NCBI GenBank assembly: GCA_020441665.1
Contig: JAGRLT010000147.1
Coordinates: forward strand, 1 to 35,216
Reading direction: 5' to 3'
From: Nitratireductor sp.
Lineage (GTDB): Bacteria > Pseudomonadota > Alphaproteobacteria > Rhizobiales > Rhizobiaceae
Length of the DNA: 35,216 nucleotides
A program made the translations under genes and the position numbers. The notes beneath the pieces were generated by a model. That model saw nothing but the letters and a program-made list of their open reading frames with translations, did no database searches and was not told the DNA's origin. Every line of letters starts with the position of its first letter. The first letter of the stretch is position 1. Positions 23,251-31,958 of the stretch are shown one piece after another.

Positions 23251-23275
23251 ATGTTGTACCATTTGGGGGAGTGTA

Positions 23276-23353
23276 GTGATCTCTCAGCAACCGAAAGGAC
23301 GCAAGAGGATTGTGGCCTTGCGTAGTCGCGGGGCGCAAGCCGTAAGCACGTAA
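23276..23353 (+). CDS. Possible 25-residue leader peptide
   Basis: A GTG preceded by GGGGGAG at good spacing opens a 25-codon frame rich in Arg, Lys and Gln, ending in TAA 44 bases before the dikinase-like gene. Nothing further supports translation; it could be chance. Confidence 0.2.
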   Translation: MISQQPKGRKRIVALRSRGAQAVST

Positions 23354-23397
23354 TCTTGCTCTATACAGAATCTATGGACAGTCCCATTGAGGTAATC

Positions 23398-24768
23398 ATG
23401 GCGAAGCTTAACAAATTCAGCTTTCAGAGAATGTTGGTTGAGGCGCATCAACGCGTGAGCCGGCCTGAAGATATTTTATCCGGCATCCGCGCCGCTGACC
23501 TTGAAGGAGTGATTTTCCCACGCTTTTCTGACGCCGAGTACGTAGCCTTTGCCTCAGGTGAGGCTATCCATGATGGAGATCGTTCTGGATATCTGGTTCT
23601 TCACAGGAGTACGGCTCAGCAGATTCTTGATAGAAGCGGAAGCTCTTCCCGTGCTCCCGAATATATCTATTCGGTCGCGGAAGGGGATATCGACGACTTC
23701 GCGGCCATCAAGGGCGCCGCTGGCTTTTTTACAAGCCATCCGGGCAAAACGACATTCTCGCCAGTGCAGTCAGTGTCGGAGGGAAAGCCAACGGTCATTG
23801 GCGCAAACATTGAATATCATGAGAACGATGAGCCGGTCGAACTCGATTTCCTGCTACAGACTGGCGAATCTCTCACTGTAAAGACGAGGAGGCGCTGGAT
23901 TTCTACAGTTGACGTCGATGGTCGCGAGGTTCGCATCAGTGAAGGCGAAAAGGTCGCCATGTCGGGATCGCGAGGTTTGGTCTTCGCTGGAGCACGCCTG
24001 GTCACTCCCTCGCGGATTGATAACCTCTACAATGTGCTGACAGAAGCTTATCTGGAGGCCGAGAAGGAATTTGGCGCTGCATCTGCCTGGGATAGTATCG
24101 CGGATACAAAATTCTTCGCGCTCAGACAGGAAGAGATTCGGGAGATTGTACAGTCGGAAGAATTTTCCGGATTCCAATCGCTCATCAATTTCTGTCACGC
24201 GCAATCGCCATTGCGGGTGTATGTGAATGTACACAAGACAGCGTGCGTGGTGCGAGCACGGCTCCTCGCGTCGGCGTTGGCCTTCGACCAGTCCGGATTG
24301 TCAATCAGGTGTAACGAAGCTGCCCTCGGTGTCGGTCTGCTCCGTGACGAACGGATGTGGATCGAGCCGTCAGACATCGACATCTTGCGCATTCTTTTTC
24401 TTGGAGAGGAATGCACGACGAAGGAGCACTACGATCTCGTTGTCCATCAGTACGAGCAGCGACACGGCGATCGGTACTACTCGATCTTTTCCGCTCGGCC
24501 GGGCTCAATGTGTGTCGTAAGAACCCTTTGCATGCCGTTCAGCAAGTTTCTGCCCGACAATTTCGATATCGCCGATTTTGCGGCTCGGCATGGCCTTGAT
24601 CGCGCAAAAACGCAGAGTGCCTTCCGCCGTTTGAGCGGAGAGCGCGAAGTGTACCATGGATGCCGCGGAATTCGCCTCTTCTCGATCCGCCCAGATTTGG
24701 CCCGTCTGTGGTTTTGCGTACCGTGCTGGGAGCGCTCGTACGCGCCAATGCGGACGGTGCCGCTGTGA
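23398..24768 (+). CDS. Dikinase-like pseudoenzyme, N-terminal part
   Basis: 456 residues from the ATG at 23398 (TTGAGG upstream; longer starts possible). It is homologous to the swivelling phosphohistidine domain and the start of the PEP-binding barrel of pyruvate phosphate dikinase. GFFTSHPGKTTFSPV...GKPTVIGA aligns without gaps to the family GGMTSHAA...GKPCVVGA block, but the phosphorylated His is Phe120. PEP-contact arginines look kept: GLLRDERMW (Arg316, cf. GLCRTEHMF) and VVRTLCMPFSKFLP (Arg375, cf. TIRLLDPPLHEFLP). The ATP-grasp domain is absent. The homologous frame leaves this frame near 24708, so the last 20 residues are unrelated and the barrel continues in the next feature. Confidence 0.7.
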   Translation: MAKLNKFSFQRMLVEAHQRVSRPEDILSGIRAADLEGVIFPRFSDAEYVAFASGEAIHDGDRSGYLVLHRSTAQQILDRSGSSSRAPEYIYSVAEGDIDDFAAIKGAAGFFTSHPGKTTFSPVQSVSEGKPTVIGANIEYHENDEPVELDFLLQTGESLTVKTRRRWISTVDVDGREVRISEGEKVAMSGSRGLVFAGARLVTPSRIDNLYNVLTEAYLEAEKEFGAASAWDSIADTKFFALRQEEIREIVQSEEFSGFQSLINFCHAQSPLRVYVNVHKTACVVRARLLASALAFDQSGLSIRCNEAALGVGLLRDERMWIEPSDIDILRILFLGEECTTKEHYDLVVHQYEQRHGDRYYSIFSARPGSMCVVRTLCMPFSKFLPDNFDIADFAARHGLDRAKTQSAFRRLSGEREVYHGCRGIRLFSIRPDLARLWFCVPCWERSYAPMRTVPL

Positions 24769-25358
24769 AAGTTCGCTTCCTTCTCGCGACGCTTGCGCTT
24801 CCCGACGAGGCGGCGCGCTTCATAGCAATGCTGGAAGAGGTCGCCTCCTTGATCTTCGGCGGTACAAGGAACTCCCCGATCGAAGGCGCGGCCACTATGC
24901 TGGAAACCGGCGGCGCATTCATTTGCCTGGAAAGCATCCTTCGGCAACGCGGCCACGATCTGGGAATGGTCGGCGGCCTGATCGGATCGAACGATTTTAC
25001 GACCGCTTGCCTCAACATGAACCGCGGCGACGCGCCACGCCACTTGATCCCTGGTTACGTCGAGCATGGGATCTTCGCATCAAGTCCTTTCACCCATGTT
25101 CAGGTATCGGTTGTCGGCCGCGCAATGCACGAAGCACTTCAACGCTCCACGCGTCTTGCTCTGGAACTCGATCAACAGTTTACCTGGGGCCTCGCGGGCG
25201 AGTTGACTACAGACTGGAACTCCGTCCAATGGCTGGCGCGCTACCTCGCTCCGGCTGGCCTATCGTATCTGTCGACAAGTCCAGAAACGATCATCGCGGC
25301 CTTGCTGGCTTCGACCGCAACACGATACCAGCGACCGGAGATTAGCCGCGCCGCGTAG
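24660..25358 (+). CDS. Dikinase-like pseudoenzyme, C-terminal barrel part
   Basis: 232 residues if started at 24660, but homology begins at VVLRTVLGAL (about 24708), so the first 16 residues are probably not natural. GAATMLETGG and GSNDFTTACLN match the Mg/PEP-binding IEIP and GTNDLTQ segments of pyruvate phosphate dikinase, with the metal ligands Glu and Asp kept. The catalytic Cys motif CGEH is AGEL (Ala codon at 25194-25196). A one-base shift back near 24708 joins this frame to the preceding gene as a protein of about 650 residues. Either a frameshift mutation, a sequencing error, or a -1 recoding event. It may bind PEP or pyruvate without catalysis. Confidence 0.65.
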   Translation: MPRNSPLLDPPRFGPSVVLRTVLGALVRANADGAAVKVRFLLATLALPDEAARFIAMLEEVASLIFGGTRNSPIEGAATMLETGGAFICLESILRQRGHDLGMVGGLIGSNDFTTACLNMNRGDAPRHLIPGYVEHGIFASSPFTHVQVSVVGRAMHEALQRSTRLALELDQQFTWGLAGELTTDWNSVQWLARYLAPAGLSYLSTSPETIIAALLASTATRYQRPEISRAA

Positions 25359-25371
25359 ATGCGCATTCCAG

Positions 25372-25407
25372 GGCGCGCTTTCCGATAGCCATTCGCATGA
25401 GCGCGCC
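25372..25407. terminator. Possible bidirectional terminator
   Basis: GGCGCGCT (25372-25379) and AGCGCGCC (25400-25407) form a perfect 8-bp stem between two convergent genes. The loop is long (20 bases) and there is no U-tract. Confidence 0.35.
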
Positions 25408-25469
25408 TTCAACCACATTCCAAAACGTCGACCATTCATCGGTGCCGTGGCGGCATCTGGAGACGGCCG

Positions 25470-26051
25470 TCAGGTGATCGCCTTCACGTATTTCGTTCCG
25501 TCAATCACCAACAGCCATGAAACCGGTTCCTGCGTGTCATTGGCCATCTCGTGTGTGCAGTCGGCATCAAAGAAAAGGCTATCGCCCGCATTCATCGTAA
25601 TTTTTCGTTCATTGAGGTGGACGGTCAATGTGCCGGAGAGAGCAACAATGTATTCGTGGACGCCCTTCTTATGTGGAGGGAAGGCTCCTGTGCGGCCCCC
25701 TGGACCAAGTTCGTTATGAACGACATCGATTCCGCGTCCCGGAAAAATTGGAGAAAGTGCCCGGCGAATGAACTTCCGCTTGCTGTCGTGAAGAACAGGT
25801 TGCGATTCCATGGGCGAGTAGACAATGCTGTTTACTTCGTCCTTGCTCAAAAGGTCCGAGATTCCGACCTCCAAGGCTTCTGCGAGTTTCCCAAGAGTCG
25901 AGGCCGATACGCCACCATCGCCGCGTTCGATCTTCGAAATCATCGCTTTGCTAACCGAGGAGGCGGAGGCTAGCGCCGACATCGACAGCCCGCGCAACTG
26001 GCGGATTGCTCTTAGATTCTTGCCAATATCTTCCGCTGATTGCTGTGCCAT
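25470..26051 (-). CDS. XRE-cupin transcriptional regulator
   Basis: 193 residues. N-terminal HTH (LRAIRQLRGLSMSALASASS, VSKAMISKIERG), then a C-terminal cupin (HKKGVHEYIVALSGTLTVHL, NAGDSLFFDADCTHEM) that usually binds a small-molecule effector. Start at 26051 has GGAGAGGCG upstream. It is divergent from the oxidoreductase operon, with an AGTAGAC-type palindrome between them, so it is the likely regulator of that operon and, through the second site, of the dikinase-like gene. Confidence 0.85.
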   Translation of the reverse strand: MAQQSAEDIGKNLRAIRQLRGLSMSALASASSVSKAMISKIERGDGGVSASTLGKLAEALEVGISDLLSKDEVNSIVYSPMESQPVLHDSKRKFIRRALSPIFPGRGIDVVHNELGPGGRTGAFPPHKKGVHEYIVALSGTLTVHLNERKITMNAGDSLFFDADCTHEMANDTQEPVSWLLVIDGTKYVKAIT

Positions 26052-26142
26052 CGCCTCTCCAGTGCGCTGTTCGCGCCTTTGCATACAGGAACCTGGTCCC
26101 AACCGTATCAAAAATTTGCAGATTTGCCCGACACAACGATGT

Positions 26143-26160
26143 AGTAGACATATGTCCACT
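26143..26160. promoter_or_regulatory. AGTAGAC-N4-GTCCACT site 2
   Basis: TAGTAGACATATGTCCACTA (26142-26161) is a 20-bp palindrome with one mismatched pair, centred on CATATG, 40 bases before the oxidoreductase operon start. It matches site 1 in both arms. Confidence 0.65.
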
Positions 26161-26200
26161 ATTCTAGTACGTTTCTGCCATCAGATATCGGAGGTGGGCG

Positions 26201-26965
26201 ATGTCATCAGATGCACCGCAGAATGTCGGCCGGAGATCACTGATCACAGGGGTTGGCGCATTCGGAGCTGGCGTTCTTGCAGCGCCACTAGGCGCAGTCC
26301 GTGCCGAGCAGCCTCAGGCTGCCGACAGCGGAATAAAGCGCGGGGAGGCAGTACAGGTCCATCCCGCGCCACCTGCGCTGGCCGACGGGTATCAGAGTCT
26401 GGGTCTTGATGAAGCCGCGATCGTCGAGGCGTTGGTTGCCCATATGTGGCCAGCGGACGATCTTTCGCCTGACGGTGTGGTGCTCGGGATCGCGACATTC
26501 ATAGACCGCCAATTGGCAGGCGCCTATGGCCAAGGAGATCGTCTGTATCTGAGCGGCCCGTTCAAGCAAGGAAAGCCAGAGCACGGCTACCAGCTTGCAT
26601 GTACGCCGGAGCAGTATTTCAAGGACGGCCTGCGACACCTCGCGGACGTCAGTGTGCAGCGCTACTCGTCCGCGCCGGACCGCCTGACGGCGGATCAACT
26701 GGAGGATTTCCTCCGCGACATATCAAGTGCTCCTCCGCAGGCCCCCGCCTTTAATCTGAATTCCTGGTTCAACGAGCTGTTCTACCCGTTGTTTGTGCGC
26801 GGGGCCTTTGCAGATCCGATCTATGGCGGAAATCGCGGCAAACAGGCTTGGCGGATGATCGGCTATCCGGGCCTTCCCGCCACCTACGCAACTGACATGG
26901 TGACCTATCGCGGTCGTAGGCATCCGGCGTCGGACTCGCCCATGTCCATACAGGACTTCTCCTGA
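26201..26965 (+). CDS. Gluconate 2-dehydrogenase-type small subunit (Tat signal)
   Basis: 254 residues. N-terminus GRRSLITGVGAFGAGVLA is a twin-arginine signal. The body (LADGYQSLGLDEAAIVEAL, PQAPAFNLNSWFNELFYPLF) fits the gluconate 2-dehydrogenase subunit 3 family. In this family the small subunit carries the leaderless flavoprotein through the Tat system into the periplasm. GGAGGTGGGCG precedes the ATG. First gene of a six-gene operon; the next gene starts 18 bases later and lacks its own signal, which agrees with this role. Confidence 0.87.
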   Translation: MSSDAPQNVGRRSLITGVGAFGAGVLAAPLGAVRAEQPQAADSGIKRGEAVQVHPAPPALADGYQSLGLDEAAIVEALVAHMWPADDLSPDGVVLGIATFIDRQLAGAYGQGDRLYLSGPFKQGKPEHGYQLACTPEQYFKDGLRHLADVSVQRYSSAPDRLTADQLEDFLRDISSAPPQAPAFNLNSWFNELFYPLFVRGAFADPIYGGNRGKQAWRMIGYPGLPATYATDMVTYRGRRHPASDSPMSIQDFS

Positions 26966-26983
26966 TCCTTAGAGAGGCGAACG

Positions 26984-28747
26984 ATGGCGACGCAACTGCC
27001 TGAAAAAGAGATCGTTGTTATCGGCGGTGGCCTGACGGCGGGACTGGTAGCCCGCAAATTGGTGCCGGCCGGCCGAGAGGTTCTCGTCCTGGAACGAGGA
27101 CCGGATTGGGCTGGCTCGGCGGTCGGTGAGCTTCCGCATCAGCGGGATGAACTGCGTTGGTCTACCTACCGTGGCATGACCCGTCGTGAAAACGTGGAGA
27201 CCTATACGCTGCGGCACAGTCCGAACGAGGAAGCACTGCCAATGCGGCAATTGCTTTCATTCCTTCCGGGGTTCGGCGTGGGCGGGGCCGCTCAGCACTG
27301 GAACGGGCAAACCTGGCGCTTCTCCGAGTCGGATTATGTACTGCGGAAGCATATCACGGAGCGCTACGGTGCGAAGTCCATCCCTGATTGGATGACGATC
27401 CAGGACTGGGGAATTTCTTACCGCGATCTGCAGCCCTACTATGAGGAGTTCGAGGCGCTCTTCGGCATCGCCGGCAAGGCGGGAAATCTCAAAGGTGTAA
27501 AACAAAAGGGTGGCAATCCATTCGAACCGTGGCGCGAGCGCGACTATCCGCTCCCCCCGTTGGAGATGTCGGAAGCGTCTCATATTTTCAAAAGCGCCGC
27601 CGAGCAGTTCGGCTATCAGCCATTCCCGATGCCTGCTGCAAATGCCAGCCGTCCATATCGAAACCCGGACGGCATGCAACTGGGGCAGTGCCAATATTGC
27701 GGTCACTGTGAACGCTTTACGTGCGAAGCAAACGCAAAGGCCACGCCGTCCTCTCTGCTCTTTCCACTTGTAAGGTCCCGCCCCAACTTCGAGATACGCG
27801 CGGGTGCGGAAGTGATCCGCCTCAACATCACGCCTGATGGGAAGCGTATCGCGAGCGTGACCTATATCGACGTCGCAACAGGGCAGGAATTTGTCCAACC
27901 TGGCTCGCTGTTCGTCCTGGGTAGCTATGTTCTGAGTAACGTTCGCCTTCTTCTGCTGTCGAAAATTGGTAAGCCCTACGATCCGGTGACCAGAACGGGG
28001 GTCGTCGGAAAGAATTACTGCTACCAAGTGACTTCCGGCATCAACATGTTCTTTCCGGATAAATTCATTAACCCCTTCATGGGCGCCGGGGCATTGGGTT
28101 TCGTGATCGACGAATTCAATAATGACAACTTCGACCATGCTGGCATTGGGTTTCACGGTGGCGGATATATTTCCGCAACGCAGACGAATGGGCGTCCGAT
28201 TGAGGCAAGACGTCTGCCGCCCGGAACTCCACGCTGGGGGTCGGCATGGAAGAAGGCGAACGCCGACTGGTATCTGCGGTCCATGGGGCTTTCGCTTCAT
28301 GGATCGAGTTATGCGAATGCCAAGAACTACATGGATCTCGACCCGGAGTACAAAGACCAATGGGGACGGCCACTTCTACGGATCACCTACGATTTTGACG
28401 AAAACGACGCTGCGATGTGTCGCTTCGTAAATGGAAAGATGGAGGAAATAGCTGCCTCGGCCGGCGCGAAGGTCATCAGCAAACCGAGCGTCCGCAAGAG
28501 CCCATACGACTCCAGACAATATCAATCCACCCACAATACGGGCGGGACGATCATGGGCTCTGACCCTGCGTCATCCGTAGTCTCTCCGCATCTGCAGAGT
28601 TGGGATGCGGAAAATCTGTTCATTTCAGGGGCGAGCGTGTTCCCTCAGAACTCAGGGTACAACCCAACCGGACCAGTGGGAGCCCTCGGGTTGAGGCTGG
28701 CTGATGACCTGCTCTCGTATCTCTCCAATCCGAGGCGTCTGGGATGA
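26984..28747 (+). CDS. GMC-family dehydrogenase flavoprotein
   Basis: 587 residues. FAD-binding VIGGGLTAGLVARKL at the start, GFGVGGAAQHWNGQTW, and C-terminal HNTGGTIMG and NSGYNPTGPVGALGLR, the latter holding the usual active-site residues. A cysteine group CQYCGHCERFTC near residue 240 resembles the Fe-S-binding cysteines of bacterial FAD glucose/gluconate dehydrogenases. It oxidises a sugar or polyol and passes electrons to the cytochrome encoded next. Substrate not predictable. Overlaps the cytochrome gene by ATGA. Confidence 0.9.
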   Translation: MATQLPEKEIVVIGGGLTAGLVARKLVPAGREVLVLERGPDWAGSAVGELPHQRDELRWSTYRGMTRRENVETYTLRHSPNEEALPMRQLLSFLPGFGVGGAAQHWNGQTWRFSESDYVLRKHITERYGAKSIPDWMTIQDWGISYRDLQPYYEEFEALFGIAGKAGNLKGVKQKGGNPFEPWRERDYPLPPLEMSEASHIFKSAAEQFGYQPFPMPAANASRPYRNPDGMQLGQCQYCGHCERFTCEANAKATPSSLLFPLVRSRPNFEIRAGAEVIRLNITPDGKRIASVTYIDVATGQEFVQPGSLFVLGSYVLSNVRLLLLSKIGKPYDPVTRTGVVGKNYCYQVTSGINMFFPDKFINPFMGAGALGFVIDEFNNDNFDHAGIGFHGGGYISATQTNGRPIEARRLPPGTPRWGSAWKKANADWYLRSMGLSLHGSSYANAKNYMDLDPEYKDQWGRPLLRITYDFDENDAAMCRFVNGKMEEIAASAGAKVISKPSVRKSPYDSRQYQSTHNTGGTIMGSDPASSVVSPHLQSWDAENLFISGASVFPQNSGYNPTGPVGALGLRLADDLLSYLSNPRRLG

Positions 28748-29115
28748 AAACGTTAGAAAAAATGATCGTCGCTCTCGCCCCCGTTTTTGCTTTGAGCGCA
28801 CCTGCCAAGGCTGACCCAGTGAGGGGACAGGCTCTCTTTGTCGCCTGCGCCGCCTGTCATGACGTGGGCAGTAAGAGCGGCCAGACAGGGCCGAGCCTCC
28901 GGGGAGTTATCGGAAGGCCCGCGGGCTCGTTGAGCGATTTCCGATACAGCCGCGCGATGCTCCAGAGCGGCATTGTCTGGAGTTCTGAAAATATTGGTCT
29001 TTTTATCCAGTCGCCTCAGCGCTTTATTCCAGGAAACAGGATGCCGTTTTCTGGTATTCAGTCTGATGAAGACAGGAAAGATATCGTTGATTATCTGAGT
29101 AATATTTCAAGATAA
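28744..29115 (+). CDS. Monohaem c-type cytochrome
   Basis: 123 residues. Signal peptide (MIVALAPVFALSAPAKA), haem motif CAACH, and a likely axial Met in NRMPFSG. It would accept electrons in the periplasm from the flavoprotein. The classic gluconate dehydrogenase partner is a triheme protein of over 400 residues; a single small haem protein here is a reduced version. Translationally coupled to the GMC gene. Confidence 0.9.
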   Translation: MKTLEKMIVALAPVFALSAPAKADPVRGQALFVACAACHDVGSKSGQTGPSLRGVIGRPAGSLSDFRYSRAMLQSGIVWSSENIGLFIQSPQRFIPGNRMPFSGIQSDEDRKDIVDYLSNISR

Positions 29116-29153
29116 TATCCAAAGTTGTCGCTCTGATATGTGAGGTTATAGAA

Positions 29154-30080
29154 ATGCGAATCTTGATCTTGGGAGCCGGAGGGATCGGCGGCTATTTCGG
29201 CGGACGGCTGGCTTCGGCCGGAGTTGACGTTCAGTTCCTGGTCAGACCCTCCCGCGCGGAGGTCTTGGCTCGTGCCGGACTGGTAATTAAGAGCCCACTG
29301 GGCGACCTCCACCTTCCTGTCAATACACTAACGGCCGTGACTGATCCGTTCGATGCGGTTCTACTGGCCTGCAAGGCTTACGACCTGAACGACGCCATGG
29401 AAGCGGTGGCGCCAGCAGTTGGGCAGTCTACTGTGATCCTGCCGCTTTTGAATGGTGTCCGACAGCTGGACATGCTCGATGCCCGCTTCGGCCGGAACCA
29501 CGTTCTGGGTGGGCTGTGCCACATTGGCGTAACGGTGAATGCGGCTGGTGAGATCCTGCATCTCAACACGCTGCAGCGCTTCGTTCTCGGCGCCCGGACG
29601 CCGGACCAGGTGGACGCAACGGAACGGCTGTTCGAGGCTGTAAGGCGCGGCGGTTTCGAGCCCGTACTCAGCACCGCAATCGAGCAGGAAATGTGGGAGA
29701 AGTTCACGTTCCTCGCCACATATGCGGGGATGACGACCCTCACGCGCGCTCCCATCGGCGCAATTATGGCTGCCGAGGAAGGCGAAGCCATCATGCGCGA
29801 AATGCTAGCGGAATGTATCGCGACGGCCGAGGCCAGCGGATATACGCCACGCACCGAAGCCATGGCGCAGATGACAGCCTCTCTGACCGAGCGCGGTTCG
29901 GCCGGAACCGCATCGATGTTTCGCGATATGGCGCGCAATGGCCGCACCGAGCATGAGCATGTCATCGGGGATATGCTTGTCCGTGCGCGAGCGTCAGGGG
30001 TGCAAGCCCCGTTGCTCCGCACCAGCCTGACGAACATGCAAGCCTACGAGGCGCAGCGTGTCGGCACGGCGACCTCATGA
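29154..30080 (+). CDS. 2-dehydropantoate 2-reductase-like protein
   Basis: 308 residues. NADP-binding GAGGIGGYFGGRLA at the start, LLACKAYDLNDA with the family Lys, and WEKFTFLATYAGMTTL near the C-terminal domain: PanE/ApbA family. PanE reduces ketopantoate in pantothenate synthesis, but such genes in catabolic operons often act on other 2-oxoacids. Presence after a sugar or polyol dehydrogenase favours such a role. Overlaps the exporter gene by ATGA. Confidence 0.85.
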   Translation: MRILILGAGGIGGYFGGRLASAGVDVQFLVRPSRAEVLARAGLVIKSPLGDLHLPVNTLTAVTDPFDAVLLACKAYDLNDAMEAVAPAVGQSTVILPLLNGVRQLDMLDARFGRNHVLGGLCHIGVTVNAAGEILHLNTLQRFVLGARTPDQVDATERLFEAVRRGGFEPVLSTAIEQEMWEKFTFLATYAGMTTLTRAPIGAIMAAEEGEAIMREMLAECIATAEASGYTPRTEAMAQMTASLTERGSAGTASMFRDMARNGRTEHEHVIGDMLVRARASGVQAPLLRTSLTNMQAYEAQRVGTATS

Positions 30081-30943
30081 TGTCGTCGCGTCCAACCGCT
30101 TGGCTCAACGGCTTGCTCGGGGTGGTGATCTTCAGTGGCTCGCTCCCTGCCACTCGTCTGGCATTGCAAGGATTCGAGCCGCTGTTTCTAACCTATGGTC
30201 GAGCAACGATTGCCGCCATGGCGGGAGCCCTTGCGTTATCCCTGTTTGAGCAGAAGCCACCACGGAAGGACGAGGTTGCCGGCTTGGCAATCGTCGCGCT
30301 CGGCGTTGTCGTCGGATTTCCGCTGCTGACAGCTTTGGCGCTTCAACACATGACGGCCGCTCGCGGCCTTCTATACGTCGCCTTGTTGCCCGTGATGACA
30401 GCCCTGTTCGCCGTGTTTCGCGCCGGAGAGAGACCGCAGCCTCCATTTTGGTTCTTTTCCGCAACCGCCAGCCTGCTCGTGATGGGATTTGCCCTCACGA
30501 CAGGACAGGTTTCGGGCACCTTGCCCGGCGATCTGATGATGCTTGCCGCCGTCGTTCTTTGTGGCCTCGGCTACGCTGAAGGAGGCCGCCTATCACGCCG
30601 CCTCGGCGGATGGCAGGTGATCAGTTGGTCTCTCCTCATGACGCTGCCTTTGATGCTCCCTCTCACACTCGTCGAATGGCCGAAGAATCTGATGATGGTC
30701 AAACCACCGTCAGTTTTTGCGCTCCTCTATGTAGGCCTGTTCAGCATGCTGATCGGGTTCATCTTCTGGTACCGCAGCTTAGCTCAAGGCGGCATTGCCA
30801 GTATCGGGCAGTTGCAGTTCTTGCAGCCGTTTCTTGGCTTGGCTTTGGCTGCAGCAATCCTCGGTGAATCAATTGGGTGGTCGCTACTCGTCGTCATGGT
30901 GCTAGTTATCGGCTGCGTTGCCGCCGCACGAAGATTCGCTTGA
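30077..30943 (+). CDS. EamA/DMT-family transporter
   Basis: 288 residues with about ten hydrophobic segments (e.g. GLLGVVIFSGSLPATRLAL, WSLLVVMVLVIGCVAA), two EamA repeats. An inner-membrane carrier, probably for export or exchange of metabolites; substrate unknown. Translationally coupled to the reductase gene and directly followed by the regulator. Confidence 0.85.
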   Translation: MMSSRPTAWLNGLLGVVIFSGSLPATRLALQGFEPLFLTYGRATIAAMAGALALSLFEQKPPRKDEVAGLAIVALGVVVGFPLLTALALQHMTAARGLLYVALLPVMTALFAVFRAGERPQPPFWFFSATASLLVMGFALTTGQVSGTLPGDLMMLAAVVLCGLGYAEGGRLSRRLGGWQVISWSLLMTLPLMLPLTLVEWPKNLMMVKPPSVFALLYVGLFSMLIGFIFWYRSLAQGGIASIGQLQFLQPFLGLALAAAILGESIGWSLLVVMVLVIGCVAAARRFA

Positions 30944-31894
30944 ATGCGACGGCGTCTGGCCAAACAACTTCGGTTTGGGCACGCACCACCGCTGCATGGC
31001 GGACGGATTCCGATGGCGGCCCTAATCCAAACCCTCGCAGTGGCTGAGTATTTGAGCTTTAGCCGTGCTGCCAATTCGCTTGGCGTCAGCCAGTCAAGCG
31101 TCAGCGCAAGGATCAAAGCCCTTGAGGATGAACTCGGCATCTTGTTGTTCGAGCGCAATACGCGAGGTGTGCGCTTAACTGAGGCCGGTCGTCAATTTGT
31201 TGAGCGGATATCGGCCGGTGTTGACCATCTCGACCACGCCGTAAAGTCGGCAGCTATGGCCGCCTCGGGGAAGTGCGGTCGCCTACGGATTGGTGTCCAT
31301 GGGCTGATTCAGCATAGCTTTCTTGCGAACTTGATCGGCCGATACCGCGAAGCCTATCCCGCTGTTTCGATCGAAATCGACGAAGGCACCGCGCGAGAGA
31401 CGATCAGCCTGTTGCGTGCCGATCAACTCGACATCGCGTTCGTGGTCGGCACTCCCGATCCGCCCGATTGCCGGTCCCGACGTATCTGGACCGAGCCGCT
31501 TGTCGTAGCATTACCGGATCGTCATCCGCTCGCTGCACAAGAGCATGTCACCTGGCCCGAACTTGCCGACGAAACTTTCCTTGTTCGCCCCAGCGGTCCT
31601 GGACCACAGGTTCATGACCATATCCTTGCGCGGTTGGCTGGCCGTTGGCCAGCGCCGACAATCCTCCGCTTGGGCGTCGAACGCGCCTCTCTGCTCTCCA
31701 TGGTTGGGCAAGGTTTTGGCGTCACATTGCTTGGGGCCGCGTCGAGTTTGTCACCTATCGCACATGTGCGCTTACTGCCAATCGCAGACGAACCAGAGCC
31801 TATTGTGTTCTCAGCCGTATGGTCGCCGTTCAACAAAAGCGCCGCGCTTCGAAACTTGCTCAAGCTAGCAGACGAGATGAGGCGCGCACTCTAA
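30944..31894 (+). CDS. LysR-family regulator
   Basis: 316 residues. The HTH (LSFSRAANSLGVSQSSVSAR, then IKALEDELG) and a periplasmic-binding-protein-like effector domain are complete. An ATG at 30944 directly follows the exporter stop; a second at 31013 would give a more standard N-terminus. Unusually for LysR it is co-directional at the operon's end and not divergent. Probably regulates part of the cargo. Confidence 0.88.
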   Translation: MRRRLAKQLRFGHAPPLHGGRIPMAALIQTLAVAEYLSFSRAANSLGVSQSSVSARIKALEDELGILLFERNTRGVRLTEAGRQFVERISAGVDHLDHAVKSAAMAASGKCGRLRIGVHGLIQHSFLANLIGRYREAYPAVSIEIDEGTARETISLLRADQLDIAFVVGTPDPPDCRSRRIWTEPLVVALPDRHPLAAQEHVTWPELADETFLVRPSGPGPQVHDHILARLAGRWPAPTILRLGVERASLLSMVGQGFGVTLLGAASSLSPIAHVRLLPIADEPEPIVFSAVWSPFNKSAALRNLLKLADEMRRAL

Positions 31895-31943
31895 CTTGTT
31901 CGATTACCTAGCCCGCAGCAGTGGGTTGATCCCAGCATAACCG

Positions 31944-31958
31944 TCCTATTCACCGCCG
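31944..31958 (+). repeat. TCCTATT(T/C)(A/G)CCGCCG repeat, copy 2
   Basis: TCCTATTCACCGCCG, 114 bases before traG and just right of the cargo. May be part of the native traG promoter region. Confidence 0.5.
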
